Shown: positions 39,354 through 48,435 of the stretch, piece after piece | Position numbering within the stretch: position 1 is the first letter of the stretch | Layout of the letters: every line of letters starts with the position of its first letter | NCBI RefSeq assembly: GCF_018257515.1 | Contig: NZ_JAERJR010000002.1 | Span: 62,001-126,000, forward strand | DNA from: Tatumella sp. JGM118 | GTDB taxonomy: Bacteria; Pseudomonadota; Gammaproteobacteria; Enterobacterales; Enterobacteriaceae | Direction of reading: 5' to 3' | DNA: 64,000 nucleotides | Translations under genes and position numbers: made by a program | Notes under the pieces: generated by a model | What the model saw: only the letters and a program-made list of their open reading frames with translations | Database searches by the model: none | What the model was told of the DNA's origin: nothing

Positions 39354-39611
39354 ATGTATACAACTCGCCTGAAAAAGGTCGGCGGATCCATCATGCTGGC
39401 GGTTCCTCCCGCCGTGCTGAAAACGCTGGAGCTGTCGACGGACAGCGAAGTGGGCATGACCATTGATAATGGCTGCCTTATTATTGAACCTCAAAAACGT
39501 CCCCGCTATTCGCTCGAAGAACTGCTGGCGCAGTGCGATCCGCACGCAGAAATGAGCGAAGAGGATCGTGAATGGATTGATGCGCCTGCGGTGGGCAAGG
39601 AGATCCTGTAA
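39354..39611 (+). CDS. MazE/ChpS/PemI-family antitoxin
   Basis: An 85-residue protein: an AbrB/SpoVT-like DNA-binding fold (TTRLKKVGGSIMLAVPPAVL), then an acidic toxin-binding tail (YSLEELLAQCDPHAEMSEED). The stretch RYSLEELLAQCD is as in E. coli ChpS. The start is the ATG at 39354, preceded by GGAGG; an earlier in-frame ATG at 39282 would add 24 unrelated residues. The stop codon directly abuts the toxin start, as in the mazEF and chpSB operons. Confidence 0.92.
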   Translation: MYTTRLKKVGGSIMLAVPPAVLKTLELSTDSEVGMTIDNGCLIIEPQKRPRYSLEELLAQCDPHAEMSEEDREWIDAPAVGKEIL

Positions 39612-39944
39612 ATGGACAGAGGGGAAATCTGGCTCGTTTCACTGGATCCGATCGCCGGTCACGAGCAAAGCGGGAAACGTCCGGTACTCATCGTATCGAA
39701 GGCATCGTTTAACAAGCTGACCCGGCTACCCGTTGTTGTCCCTGTCACCAGCGGTGGAAACTTCGCCCGTTTAGCCGGTTTTACCGTCTCACTGGACGGC
39801 GCGGGAACAAAAACAACGGGCGTTATTCGCTGCGACCAGCCCAGAACCATTGATATGGGAGCCCGGAGCGGTAAACGACTGGAACGTATACCCGATGCTG
39901 TCGTGAATGAAGTGCTGGCCCGACTGGAAGCCATTCTGAGCTGA
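39612..39944 (+). CDS. MazF/ChpB/PemK-family mRNA interferase toxin
   Basis: A 110-residue endoribonuclease toxin: the N-terminal MDRGEIWLVSLDPIAGHEQS and KRPVLIVSKASFN, then VVVPVTSGGNFARLAGFTVS and VIRCDQPRTIDMGARSGKRL with the conserved Gln-x-Arg. E. coli ChpB is the nearest remembered relative. MazF-type toxins cut mRNA at short sequence motifs; the target motif cannot be read here. It follows the antitoxin with no gap. The pair could stabilise the remains of the tRNA-Asn island. Confidence 0.93.
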   Translation: MDRGEIWLVSLDPIAGHEQSGKRPVLIVSKASFNKLTRLPVVVPVTSGGNFARLAGFTVSLDGAGTKTTGVIRCDQPRTIDMGARSGKRLERIPDAVVNEVLARLEAILS

Positions 39945-40125
39945 TGCTCTTTTTGTAACCTGAACGCGGGCGCTGTCACAAACAGCACCCTCATTTTTTA
40001 TAACGACAAGTGATAAAAAAATCCTTTCACAGGTAAAAACAGTTTCTCCTTTCTGTGTCAGCGATAATGACATAATCTCCCCTTGGCGGACGGTTCCCAC
40101 TCTTCACAACCTGAATGAAGCGCCT

Positions 40126-40470
40126 TTACTGGACGGTGCCCCCTTTACCAAAGGCGGCCGCCCGAATGAAACCAGTATTCCTGATGTTATAGCTGTCAGA
40201 AAAGCGCTGGATAAAGCGCTGTTGTATAGGATTGATATTCTGCGCCATTAGTTTACGGATACCGTCGCGCAGTTGGCGGGCCTCGGAAAGTGAGACCTGC
40301 GGATAGGCATCTAATGCGATATGGGGCTCTTTTCGGTTGAAGCGATATTTGAGATACCAGAGACGTGAATCGCCCGGATTGACAAGCAAATACAGACCAT
40401 GAGAATCGGAAACTTAGAAGAGTTTAGCGGATGGTTTTAAGTTGCGGATTTTTGAGTCGTTAAGAGACAT
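40126..40470 (-). pseudogene. P4-type tyrosine integrase, N-terminal fragment (copy 2)
   Basis: From ATG 40470 the frame reads MSLNDSKIRNLKPSAKLF, a TAA stop, then VSDSHGLYLLVNPGDSRLW, YLKYRFNRKEPHIALDAY and VSLSEARQLRDGIRKLMAQN. This is the DUF4102 arm-binding domain of P4-type integrases with a nonsense codon at about residue 19. Homology ends near residue 100 and the catalytic domain is gone. It lies beyond the 3' end of tRNA-Asn copy 2, oriented away from it, like copy 1 at 3815-4000, but the two copies carry different disabling lesions. Confidence 0.9.
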
Positions 40471-40624
40471 TTGGGGGTCACTCCGTCATCGAACCAACCT
40501 GATCCCGGATTTGACCACCGATTTTCCCGATGCGGAGGTAAAACTGAAAATGCATCAGGAAACTATTTTCAAGGTAACTTATTGAATATTAATGACATGA
40601 AAACTCGAAATGCAGCAGAAAAGC

Positions 40625-40661
40625 AAAAAACCCGCTTAAGTTTCCTTAAGCGGGTTTCTTA
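40625..40661 (-). terminator. Terminator of tRNA-Asn (copy 2)
   Basis: AAACCCGCTTAAG and CTTAAGCGGGTTT form a perfect 13-bp stem just after the tRNA 3' end, followed by a T-run on the minus strand. Confidence 0.85.
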
Positions 40662-40665
40662 AATA

Positions 40666-40741
40666 TGGCTCCTCTGACTGGACTCGAACCAGTGACATAC
40701 GGATTAACAGTCCGCCGTTCTACCGACTGAACTACAGAGGA
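40666..40741 (-). tRNA. tRNA-Asn (GTT), copy 2
   Basis: The 76-nt sequence including CCA is identical to copy 1 over its full length. The anticodon is GTT. The integrase remnant lies on its 3' side. Confidence 0.97.
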
Positions 40742-41119
40742 ATTGTCGTGAAGACGGGGCGAATATTAATGACACGGGGGCAGGTTGTCAACCCGAATAA
40801 AAACATTATTATTCAACTGGCTATCTTTAAAACACTCTGCAGAATAATCAGCCAATCAGCCAATCAGCCAATCAGCTAATCAGCTAATCAGCTAATCAGC
40901 TAATCAGTCGTAGAAACCGGGCATGTTGAAGTTCAGGGCGGATATAGTCTCTGATTTGTGATCTTAGTTAACATTTCGGTTAAAAAATTAACATCCTGCC
41001 GGCTTCCGCTATGCTTAAAGAGCAGGGAAGGCGGGTCGCCGGCAATGCAGGACAGCATCTCCCCGGGAACGGGCAGGCAAGGTGATTAAAATTATTATTT
41101 ATCCTGAAAGGATGTGCCG
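40742..41119. other. Intergenic region with octamer repeat
   Basis: Apart from the tRNA leader and the octamer array at 40846-40907, no feature is seen. AAAGGA at 41106-41111 is the ribosome-binding site of the next gene. Confidence 0.5.
40846..40907. repeat. 8-bp tandem repeat (AATCAGCC/AATCAGCT), 7.75 copies
   Basis: Three AATCAGCC units are followed by four AATCAGCT units and a partial AATCAG. The block structure suggests slippage expansion from each variant. It is non-coding, 213 bp upstream of the DUF2231 gene. Confidence 0.95.
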
Positions 41120-41560
41120 ATGAACCGATCTGCAGAACGGCCCGGATCCGTCCTGGCAAAAAGTGTTTATGAGTTGCTTAACCCGATACCTTACGGATTT
41201 TTTGTGGGTGCACTTATTTTTGATATCACTACCTTGTTCAGCAGTCAGGTATTGTGGCAAAAAAGTGCCAGCTGGCTGATTACCCTCGGACTGTTATTTG
41301 CCATTATTCCGCGTCTGATTAACCTGGTTCAGGTCTGGACCGGTCCGCACCGTCCGGCCTTCGGGTCAATAAGGCTAAACTTCTGGCTGAATCTGCTGGC
41401 GATTATCGCCGCTATCTTTAATGCTTTTGTCCATAGCCGCGATGCCTACGGTATTGTGCCGCAAAATGTGGTGCTATCGGTGATCACGGTAGTATGTCTG
41501 GCGTTAGCTTCTCTGGTCATTAGTGTACGTACCCATCGCCAGACCGGAGGTGTGCTGTGA
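41120..41560 (+). CDS. DUF2231 family membrane protein
   Basis: A 146-residue protein with four hydrophobic segments (PIPYGFFVGALIFDITTLFS; WLITLGLLFAIIPRLINLVQ; LNLLAIIAAIFNAFVHSRDA; VVLSVITVVCLALASLVISV), a DUF2231-type layout. The start is the ATG at 41120, with AAAGGA at proper spacing; the GTG at 41114 is too close. Its stop overlaps the GTG start of the sugar-dehydrogenase-like gene, so the two form an operon. DUF2231 proteins are often next to such dehydrogenases and may be membrane partners for electron transfer, which is an inference. Confidence 0.8.
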   Translation: MNRSAERPGSVLAKSVYELLNPIPYGFFVGALIFDITTLFSSQVLWQKSASWLITLGLLFAIIPRLINLVQVWTGPHRPAFGSIRLNFWLNLLAIIAAIFNAFVHSRDAYGIVPQNVVLSVITVVCLALASLVISVRTHRQTGGVL

Positions 41561-42861
41561 ATAAGATACTGCGACTGACTCCCCTGAGTTTACTGCTAAC
41601 CCTGGCACTGAGTGGCTGTGATCAGCAGGCTAAGCTGACACCGGAACAGCAATCGGGTGCAGATCCTCATTTACCGGCGGCGCAGCATTTTCTGCTGCCA
41701 CCGATGCAGGTCCCGAAAGCGGCGGGATGGGGCACAGATGCGGCCCCCCGTGTCGCTGACGGGCTGAAGATAGAAAAGATCGCCGACGGCCTGCAACATC
41801 CGCGACAGATTTACGTATTGCCGGATAACGATATTCTGGTGGTGGAAAGCAACAGTCCGGGTACAGAAGCCGTTACGACGCCGAAACAGCTGATAGCCAG
41901 TCTGGTCAAAAATCAGTCCGGGAAAGGGGCGAAGGGCGGTAACCGGATCACGCTGTTACGACAGACTGCACATGGCTGGGAAAAGCACCTGTTCCTGCAG
42001 CATCTCAACTCCCCGTTCGGGGTACAGCTGATCGGTAATACACTGTATGTCGCCAATGCAGGTAATATCATGCGTTATCCCTATCAGACCGGGGCCACCG
42101 AAATTACCGACCCTGGCACGGAACTGGCAGATTTACCGGACAGGATCAATCATCACTGGACTAAGTCTCTGCTGGCCAGTCCGGACGGCAAACGTCTGTA
42201 TGTGGGGGTAGGCTCGGACAGCAATATTACCGAAAACGGTATGGAAGCCGAATACCGGCGTGCGGATATTCTGGAGGTCTTTACCGATACCGGGGCCAGC
42301 CGTATCTTTGCCAGCGGTATACGTAATCCGACCGGCCTGCAATGGCAGCCTGAAAGTGGCGAACTGTGGGCGATAGCTAACGAACGGGATGAAATCGGCG
42401 CTGATCTGGTGCCGGACTACCTGACCCGGGTACAGCAGGGTGGCTTTTATGGCTGGCCTTATAGTTATTACGGTCAGCATATTGACCCGCGTGTTAAACC
42501 ACAACGTCCGGATTGGGTGGCAAAGGCGATTAAGCCGGACTACGCTCTCGGTTCACACGTGGCGCCGCTGGGTCTGTGGTTTTATACCGGTCAGTCGCTG
42601 CCGCAAAAATATCATGGCGGGGCATTTATCAGTGAACATGGTAGCTGGGACCGCTCACCGCTTAGCGGATATCAGGTTTCGTATGTGGCTTTCCGTCAGG
42701 GACAACCCGTCGGCAAACCGGAACCGGTAGTGACCGGCTTTTATTCGGATGACCAGAAAAAGCTGTACGGTGCCCCGGTGGGATTAATGCAGGACAAAGA
42801 AGGGGCATTAATTATTGCCGATGATGTAGGGAATGCCGTCTGGCGAGTGACGGCCCGCTGA
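41557..42861 (+). CDS. PQQ-dependent sugar dehydrogenase-like lipoprotein (sorbosone dehydrogenase family)
   Basis: A 434-residue lipoprotein with the lipobox LALSGC (Cys21). The mature part is a six-bladed beta-propeller of the GSDH/L-sorbosone dehydrogenase type: LQHPRQIYVLPDNDILVVES near 80, LNSPFGVQLIGNTLYVANAG near 150, FASGIRNPTGLQWQPESGEL near 250, and GGAFISEHGSWDRSPLSGYQ near 355 with the conserved His and Arg-type cofactor region. It is expected to oxidise aldoses in the periplasm using PQQ; the substrate is unknown. The start is GTG at 41557, overlapping the previous stop (GTGA). Confidence 0.85.
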   Translation: MNKILRLTPLSLLLTLALSGCDQQAKLTPEQQSGADPHLPAAQHFLLPPMQVPKAAGWGTDAAPRVADGLKIEKIADGLQHPRQIYVLPDNDILVVESNSPGTEAVTTPKQLIASLVKNQSGKGAKGGNRITLLRQTAHGWEKHLFLQHLNSPFGVQLIGNTLYVANAGNIMRYPYQTGATEITDPGTELADLPDRINHHWTKSLLASPDGKRLYVGVGSDSNITENGMEAEYRRADILEVFTDTGASRIFASGIRNPTGLQWQPESGELWAIANERDEIGADLVPDYLTRVQQGGFYGWPYSYYGQHIDPRVKPQRPDWVAKAIKPDYALGSHVAPLGLWFYTGQSLPQKYHGGAFISEHGSWDRSPLSGYQVSYVAFRQGQPVGKPEPVVTGFYSDDQKKLYGAPVGLMQDKEGALIIADDVGNAVWRVTAR

Positions 42862-43512
42862 CCGGCCATGCTCAGCAACCTTAAGGCCGGTACTCTCCGT
42901 CCTCCGGATAGCCGGCCAGCCCTGAATCACAGATACAGATAAGCCCTGGTATTTTGCCGTGCCGGTTTATGAAGAAGCGTCCCCGCTTACCGTCAGCGGG
43001 CAAACGGCCTATCAGACAAAGACCTGGCGCGGCTCTCACCTTAGTTTATGTCTGACTTTTCCTGCCTGTCTCCGGGCCTCTGTTGGCCCGGGCAACACTA
43101 CCGGGCGGCTGGCACGGATCTATGCAGGCCGGTTAGCGCCTGATTTAGCTTTGTCAGTGAATCCCGAAAGATATAACAAGATATTGCCACCCGGACCCGC
43201 CGGACGATGAACTGGCCTGGCTTGCCGTGGCAGGCCTGGTACTCTGCCGGCTGCCGTTGATGGCTGAGCAGCGGGCAGTGATTTCCCCCGGCAAGGTCGC
43301 GGGGCAGGAGCAGGGAGTCTTTCAGCGCAGCCGCCGGTGAACGGACGGGGCGGGGGCCGGGTTTCTGGCCCGGTCCGGGCCACGTCCCGTGTTATCAGCG
43401 ATCTTTCTGACGTATTTTGCAAAACAAACAGCGAAAAATTCATCTGAATCATCGATATACTGCGCGCTTACCCTTGTTTACCCGCTCCCGTTTCAGGATC
43501 CTGATAAACACA
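42862..43512. other. Intergenic, no gene seen
   Basis: This is a 650-bp interval. A GC-rich hairpin CCGGGCC-TCTGTT-GGCCCGG lies near 43074-43093. There is no recognisable gene. Confidence 0.45.
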
Positions 43513-44370
43513 ATGAAGAAGTGTACTCTGGCACGACGCCATTTTTTACTCACCGGCCTGGCGTTTTGTCTGCCGGCGCTGGCGAAAGAAGAATTTGCCA
43601 ATCTAACGTTTATTCCCTTGCAAGCGCGCAGCACCGAACAGGTATCGACGCCGGAGGTGGCGACCCCGGCAATCACACCGGCCGTCTCACGTACCCGTAA
43701 GCTGGTGATGATCGACCCCGGCCACGGTGGTAAAGATCCCGGCGCGATTGGAGAGCGGGGTGAAGAAGAGAAGCATGTCGTGCTGGAGATAGCCCATAAC
43801 CTGCAGGCGCTGTTTGAACATCATCAGCATATTGAAGTGCGCCTGACCCGGGAAGACGATCATTTCATCCCGCTCTATCAGCGGGTGAAGATTGCACATG
43901 CCCATAATGCCGATATGTTTTTATCCATCCACGCCGATGGCTTTACCAGCCCGCAAGCCCATGGTGCCTCGGTCTATGCGTTATCGACCCGGGGGGCCAG
44001 CAGCACTATGGCCCGCTATCTCTCGCAGCGTGAAAATGCGGCAGATGATTATGCGGATATCAATGTTCAGACCAAAGATGCCCAGTTACAGCGGGTGTTT
44101 TTTGACCTGGTTCAGAATCAGACCATTAAAAGCAGTCTGGATCTGTGCCGGCATATGATAGGCCATATCCGTACCGTTCATAATATGCACAGCTATCATC
44201 CGGAGCAGGCCGCGTTTGTGGTACTGAAGTCACCTTCCATCCCGTCGGCCCTGATTGAAACCTCATTCATTACCAACCCGCAGGAAGAGCATCTGCTGGG
44301 GACACCACAATTCAGAATGAAGATTGCTAAAGCTATCGCCGGAGGCATACAGAGCTATTTCGCGGTGTAA
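43513..44370 (+). CDS. N-acetylmuramoyl-L-alanine amidase, AmiA-like
   Basis: A 285-residue periplasmic zinc amidase. A twin-arginine signal (LARRHFLLTGLAFCLPALA) implies Tat export. The Amidase_3 domain shows the zinc ligands in MIDPGHGGKDPGAIGERGEE and FLSIHADGFTSPQAHGASVY, and the catalytic glutamate in IPSALIETSFITNPQEE. It is closest to E. coli AmiA, which splits septal peptidoglycan. No AMIN domain is present, unlike AmiB/AmiC. The start is the ATG at 43513, which puts the RR motif at residues 8-9. It is monocistronic. Confidence 0.92.
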   Translation: MKKCTLARRHFLLTGLAFCLPALAKEEFANLTFIPLQARSTEQVSTPEVATPAITPAVSRTRKLVMIDPGHGGKDPGAIGERGEEEKHVVLEIAHNLQALFEHHQHIEVRLTREDDHFIPLYQRVKIAHAHNADMFLSIHADGFTSPQAHGASVYALSTRGASSTMARYLSQRENAADDYADINVQTKDAQLQRVFFDLVQNQTIKSSLDLCRHMIGHIRTVHNMHSYHPEQAAFVVLKSPSIPSALIETSFITNPQEEHLLGTPQFRMKIAKAIAGGIQSYFAV

Positions 44371-44403
44371 GCCGGACCGCCACTATTCCCCCGGCATCCG
44401 GCA

Positions 44404-44429
44404 GGCCGGTTCTGCATACCGGCCTTATT
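44404..44429 (+). terminator. Terminator of the amidase gene
   Basis: GGCCGGT and ACCGGCC form a 7-bp stem with a 7-nt loop, followed by TTATTAT. Confidence 0.7.
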
Positions 44430-44542
44430 ATGCGCATTTTGTATATTAGCTTAGCTGAAAAATTAATTTCACTCATGATTACGCAATGAATACCATGCCC
44501 TCTCAGACCGGTGAAATACCGGCATCATGAAGAGGGGGACTC

Positions 44543-45628
44543 ATGAGTATTCAGTTTTCAGGTATGATCGGTCACCGGCTGGCCTCGGAAATCATTCCGG
44601 CGCAGGGCCCGGTTTTTGATAACGACTATATTACCCGGTTTGCACAAACCCATGAACAGGCGGGATTTGACCGGATCCTGGTGGGTTACTGGTCCGATCA
44701 ACCGGACGGCTTTCTGGTCGCTGCCCTGGCGGGTGTTGCGACATCACGTATTCATCTTCTGCTGGCCCACCGGCCGGGGTTTGTTTCCCCGACGCTGGCC
44801 GCACGTAAACTGGCGACTCTGGATCATCTGCTGAAGGGCCGGCTAGCCGTGCATATCATCAGTGGCGGCAGCGATGCTGAACAACGCCGTGACGGCGATT
44901 ATCTGACTAAAGCCGAACGTTATGCCCGAACCGATGAATTCCTCGGGGTGGTTAAACGTAGCCTCACCTCTGAACAGCCTTATGATCATCAGGGCCGCTT
45001 TTATCAGGCCGAATCTGCCGTTTCCGCAATCAAGCCTGTTCACGGACATTTGCCGGTCTGGTTCGGGGGCTCTTCAGCGGAGGCCATTGAGGTGGCGGGG
45101 AAACATGCGGATGTGTTCGCATTATGGGGCGAGCCTCTGGCCGGTGCGGCACAGACCGTTGCCGCCGTCCGGGCCAGTGCCGCACGCCATCAGCGTGATA
45201 TTGGCTTCAGTATTTCATTCCGTCCGATTATTGGCGCCACCGAAGCCGAAGCGCGCGAAAAAGCCGCGCATATCTACCATACCGCGAAACAGCAGCTGGC
45301 TGAATCCGGGCACCATTTCGGATTACCTAAGCCACAAAGTGTTGGTGCGCAGCGACTGATGGATGCCGCAAAACAGGGGGAATGGCTGGATAACCATCTG
45401 TGGACGGGGATCGCCGGTCTGGTCAGTGGCGGGTATAACTCTACCGCGCTGGTGGGAACCGCAGACCAGGTCTCCGATGCTCTACTGGACTATTACCGGC
45501 TCGGGATTAAAAACGTGCTGATCCGCGGCTTTGATCCGCTGAATGATGCCCGTGAGTATGGCGAGTCGCTAATCCCGCTGACCCGTGAAAAAGTGGCTGC
45601 AGAAAAGACACTGGCAAGGAGTGCCTGA
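44543..45628 (+). CDS. Flavin-dependent alkanesulfonate monooxygenase-like (LLM class)
   Basis: A 361-residue luciferase-like enzyme of the SsuD group: LLLAHRPGFVSPTLAARKLA near 75, DHLLKGRLAVHIISGGSDAE near 100, HLPVWFGGSSAEAIEVAGKH near 170 and WTGIAGLVSGGYNSTALVG near 290. SsuD uses FMNH2 and oxygen to release sulfite from sulfonates. It is shorter than E. coli SsuD (381). No flavin reductase gene is in the operon. It is first of seven genes, with GAGGGGG upstream of the ATG. The stop overlaps the next start by one base. Confidence 0.87.
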   Translation: MSIQFSGMIGHRLASEIIPAQGPVFDNDYITRFAQTHEQAGFDRILVGYWSDQPDGFLVAALAGVATSRIHLLLAHRPGFVSPTLAARKLATLDHLLKGRLAVHIISGGSDAEQRRDGDYLTKAERYARTDEFLGVVKRSLTSEQPYDHQGRFYQAESAVSAIKPVHGHLPVWFGGSSAEAIEVAGKHADVFALWGEPLAGAAQTVAAVRASAARHQRDIGFSISFRPIIGATEAEAREKAAHIYHTAKQQLAESGHHFGLPKPQSVGAQRLMDAAKQGEWLDNHLWTGIAGLVSGGYNSTALVGTADQVSDALLDYYRLGIKNVLIRGFDPLNDAREYGESLIPLTREKVAAEKTLARSA

Positions 45629-46617
45629 TGATCCGTCGTACGTCGCTGGCAGTAGTGATGCTGGCACTGATCTCACCCCTGCTGCATGCCGCTGAACCGG
45701 TCACTTTACGGGTCGGCGATGTCAAAGGCGATCGGCTGGTGGCCCTGAAAGCCTCGGGTGAGCTTGATAATCTGCCTTACCAGCTGAAATTCAGTACCTT
45801 TGATTCCGGGGCGCCGGTGCAGGAAGCGCTTAACGCCGGGGCGCTGGATGTCGGCTTCACCGGCGACCTGCCGTTCCTTTATGTCTTTGCCGCAGGAGCA
45901 CCGGTGAAAGCCGTCGGTGCCTGGCAAAATAATCCGGACAGCATCGCGTTACTGACACGGCCCGGGGCAGGCATCCATTCGCTGGCCGGGTTAAAAGGTA
46001 AACGTATTGCCGTTAACCGTGGCGGCTGGGGGCAATATCTGGTGCTCGGGTTGCTGAAACGCGCAGGCCTGACGCCTTCGGACGTCTCCCTGCGCTTTCT
46101 CAGTCCGACGGATGGCCGGGCAGCACTGGCCTCCGGGGCGGTCGATGCCTGGGCCCCCTGGGAACCTTATCTGTCGTCTGCCATCCTCCTTGACCATGCA
46201 CAGCGGGTGCCCGGCGGTGGCGGTCAGGGGATCATGAGCGGGTATTCGTTTGTGCTGGCACGGGATGACGCGATCAACAGCAACAAACGCAGCGCGATTG
46301 CTGATTTACTCACCCGGCTGGCGCTGGCACAGCGATGGGCGCAACAGCATCCTCAACAGTTTGCCACGGCCCTGGCCGATAGCCTGCAGATGCCGGTCAA
46401 TGTTACCCGGGCCTGGGTAGCCAGTGCACGGATCTCGCCGGTGGTCTTTAACCCGGCTATCCGGCAGGCGTTACAGCATTCCGCGGACGTCTTCCATCAG
46501 CAGCATGTGCTGCCGGACGCGGTAAATGTCACGAATGCCTTTGATTACAGCCTGGCGGGAGGCGCAAACCGTGTGGCAGCCACCCCGCTGACGACGCCGC
46601 TCAGGGAGCAGCCATGA
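45628..46617 (+). CDS. Aliphatic sulfonate ABC transporter binding protein 1 (SsuA/TauA-like)
   Basis: A 329-residue periplasmic protein with a signal peptide ending LLHAAEP. SsuA-type features are LNAGALDVGFTGDLPFLYVF near 70, LKGKRIAVNRGGWGQYLVLG near 125 and SGAVDAWAPWEPYLSSAIL near 170. It would bind sulfonates or related organosulfur compounds. It begins one base before the end of the monooxygenase gene and is itself overlapped by the second binding protein. Confidence 0.88.
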   Translation: MIRRTSLAVVMLALISPLLHAAEPVTLRVGDVKGDRLVALKASGELDNLPYQLKFSTFDSGAPVQEALNAGALDVGFTGDLPFLYVFAAGAPVKAVGAWQNNPDSIALLTRPGAGIHSLAGLKGKRIAVNRGGWGQYLVLGLLKRAGLTPSDVSLRFLSPTDGRAALASGAVDAWAPWEPYLSSAILLDHAQRVPGGGGQGIMSGYSFVLARDDAINSNKRSAIADLLTRLALAQRWAQQHPQQFATALADSLQMPVNVTRAWVASARISPVVFNPAIRQALQHSADVFHQQHVLPDAVNVTNAFDYSLAGGANRVAATPLTTPLREQP

Positions 46618-47579
46618 AACGGATCACTTCTGTATTACTGCTGTTGAGCCTGAGCAGTGGCCTGGTTCAGGCTTCCGGACTGACATTACAGATAGCCGAC
46701 CAGAAAGGCGGAATGCGGGCCGTTCTGGACGCTGCCGGAGAGTTAACCCATTTGTCCTACCGTATTCAGTGGTCAGAATTCCCGGCGGCAGCCCCGCTGG
46801 CAGAGGCTCTGAATGCCGGCGCTGTGGATGCAGGGATCATCGGGGACGCACCTCTGCTGTTTGCCGAAGCAGGGGGAGCCCGGGTCAAAGCCATTGCGGT
46901 AGCGAAATCGGATGCGTATGGCACGGCTTTGCTGGTCAATGCCGGCAGCCCGCTCCATAGCGCGGCGGATCTGAAAGGAAAAACCATCGCTACCAACCGG
47001 GGATCTATTGGCCATTTCGTGGCGCTGAAAGCGCTGGCCAGCGCCGGGCTGAAACCGTCGGACGTGACGTTCCGTTTCCTGACCCCTTCGGATGCCAAAC
47101 TGGCCCTGAGTCAGGGGGATGTGGATGTCTGGGCGACCTGGGAGCCTTACACGGCGTTTGCCGAAACGCAGGATCATATGCGGGTACTGGTGAACGGCAG
47201 GGGACTCTGGTCGGGAAATACCTTTGTAGCGGCCACGGATACCGCGCTGGCTGACCCGAAAAAACGGCAGGCCTTACAGGATTTTCTGTTACGGCTGGCC
47301 AGGGCGCAACAGTGGGCGAATCAGCATCCGGACAGTTACAGCCAGACATTGTCAAAAATTATCGGTTTTCCGCAGGAGGCAGTGAAACTCTCCTTCAGCC
47401 GCCGGCATATGGTCTGGCAGCCCATTGATGCAAAAACCGTACAGCAGCAACAGCAGACGGCCGATTTTTATCATCAGAGCGGATTACTGCCACAAAGGTT
47501 GCAGGTGGCGTCCACGTTTGACCACCGTTTTATTCTGACTGAGCCGGCAACTAACGTTCCCGCCGGGCAGACCCGCTGA
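46614..47579 (+). CDS. Aliphatic sulfonate ABC transporter binding protein 2 (SsuA/TauA-like)
   Basis: A 321-residue periplasmic protein with a signal peptide ending GLVQAS. It parallels its neighbour domain by domain: LNAGAVDAGIIGDAPLLFAE, LKGKTIATNRGSIGHFVALK and LSQGDVDVWATWEPYTAFAE. The two are clearly paralogues from an old tandem duplication but differ in the ligand-facing segments (FTGDLPF versus IIGDAPL), so they probably serve different ligands through one permease. The start overlaps the previous stop (ATGA). Confidence 0.88.
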   Translation: MKRITSVLLLLSLSSGLVQASGLTLQIADQKGGMRAVLDAAGELTHLSYRIQWSEFPAAAPLAEALNAGAVDAGIIGDAPLLFAEAGGARVKAIAVAKSDAYGTALLVNAGSPLHSAADLKGKTIATNRGSIGHFVALKALASAGLKPSDVTFRFLTPSDAKLALSQGDVDVWATWEPYTAFAETQDHMRVLVNGRGLWSGNTFVAATDTALADPKKRQALQDFLLRLARAQQWANQHPDSYSQTLSKIIGFPQEAVKLSFSRRHMVWQPIDAKTVQQQQQTADFYHQSGLLPQRLQVASTFDHRFILTEPATNVPAGQTR

Positions 47580-47593
47580 AAGGAAGGATCATC

Positions 47594-48433
47594 ATGGCTA
47601 TTTTTTCGATCGATACAACCGGAACTTCCGTACATAGCACCAGACAGCGACGATTTTCGGTGCGCCATTTCCTTAACGCACTGGTCCCCTGGTCTCTGCC
47701 GATAGGGATTATTATCGTCTGGCAACTGGCGGCCCAGGCTGGCTGGTTGTCGGTCCGTATTTTGCCGGCCCCGGTGACCATTGCCAGGACCTTCTGGCGA
47801 ATGACGCTGGACGGAGAACTGGGCAGTAATCTGGCCATCAGTACCCTCCGGGCACTGATCGGCTTTGCCATAGGGGGTTCCATTGGGTTGCTGCTGGGAT
47901 TCATTACCGGCCTTTCCCGCATTGGTGAGCGTCTTCTGGATACTTCGGTGCAGATGCTGCGCAATATCCCGCACCTGGCTCTGATCCCGTTGGTGATCCT
48001 GTGGTTCGGGATCGGGGAAACCGCAAAAATATTCCTGGTCGCCCTCGGTACGCTGTTCCCGATTTACCTCAACACGTATCACGGGATCCGTAATATTGAT
48101 CGTGGCCTGGTGGAAATGGCACGCAGTTACGGTGTCAGTGGCTTCAGCCTGTTCCGGCAGGTCATTCTGCCAGGCGCCTTACCCTCGATTATGGTTGGTG
48201 TGCGCTACGGTCTCGGCGTCATGTGGCTGACGCTGATTGTCGCCGAAACCATCTCTGCCGACTCCGGGATTGGCTATCTGGCGATGAATGCCCGTGAATT
48301 TCTGCAAACGGATGTGGTGGTGGTGGCCATTATCCTCTATGCCCTGCTTGGCAAAATCGCCGATGTTCTGACGGTATTACTTGAACGTGTCTGGCTGCGC
48401 TGGCATCCGGCTTATCAGTCTAAGGAGAAATGA
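47594..48433 (+). CDS. Sulfonate ABC transporter permease (SsuC-like)
   Basis: A 279-residue inner-membrane protein with about six hydrophobic segments. The BPD-transporter EAA loop is [20 protein letters not shown] near residue 175. [20 protein letters not shown] is the typical SsuC stretch. The start is the ATG at 47594, with AAAGGAAGG upstream. It is the single permease for two binding proteins. Confidence 0.92.
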   Translation: MAIFSIDTTGTSVHSTRQRRFSVRHFLNALVPWSLPIGIIIVWQLAAQAGWLSVRILPAPVTIARTFWRMTLDGELGSNLAISTLRALIGFAIGGSIGLLLGFITGLSRIGERLLDTSVQMLRNIPHLALIPLVILWFGIGETAKIFLVALGTLFPIYLNTYHGIRNIDRGLVEMARSYGVSGFSLFRQVILPGALPSIMVGVRYGLGVMWLTLIVAETISADSGIGYLAMNAREFLQTDVVVVAIILYALLGKIADVLTVLLERVWLRWHPAYQSKEK

Positions 48434-48435
48434 AC

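Larger units (their letters stand above)
40471..40791. repeat. Direct repeat, copy 2: integrase upstream region + tRNA-Asn + leader
   Basis: This is the counterpart of 4001-4320, with the same order and orientation. The pair of repeats brackets 36.5 kb, and recombination between them would delete everything from yaiL to the toxin-antitoxin pair. Confidence 0.85.
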
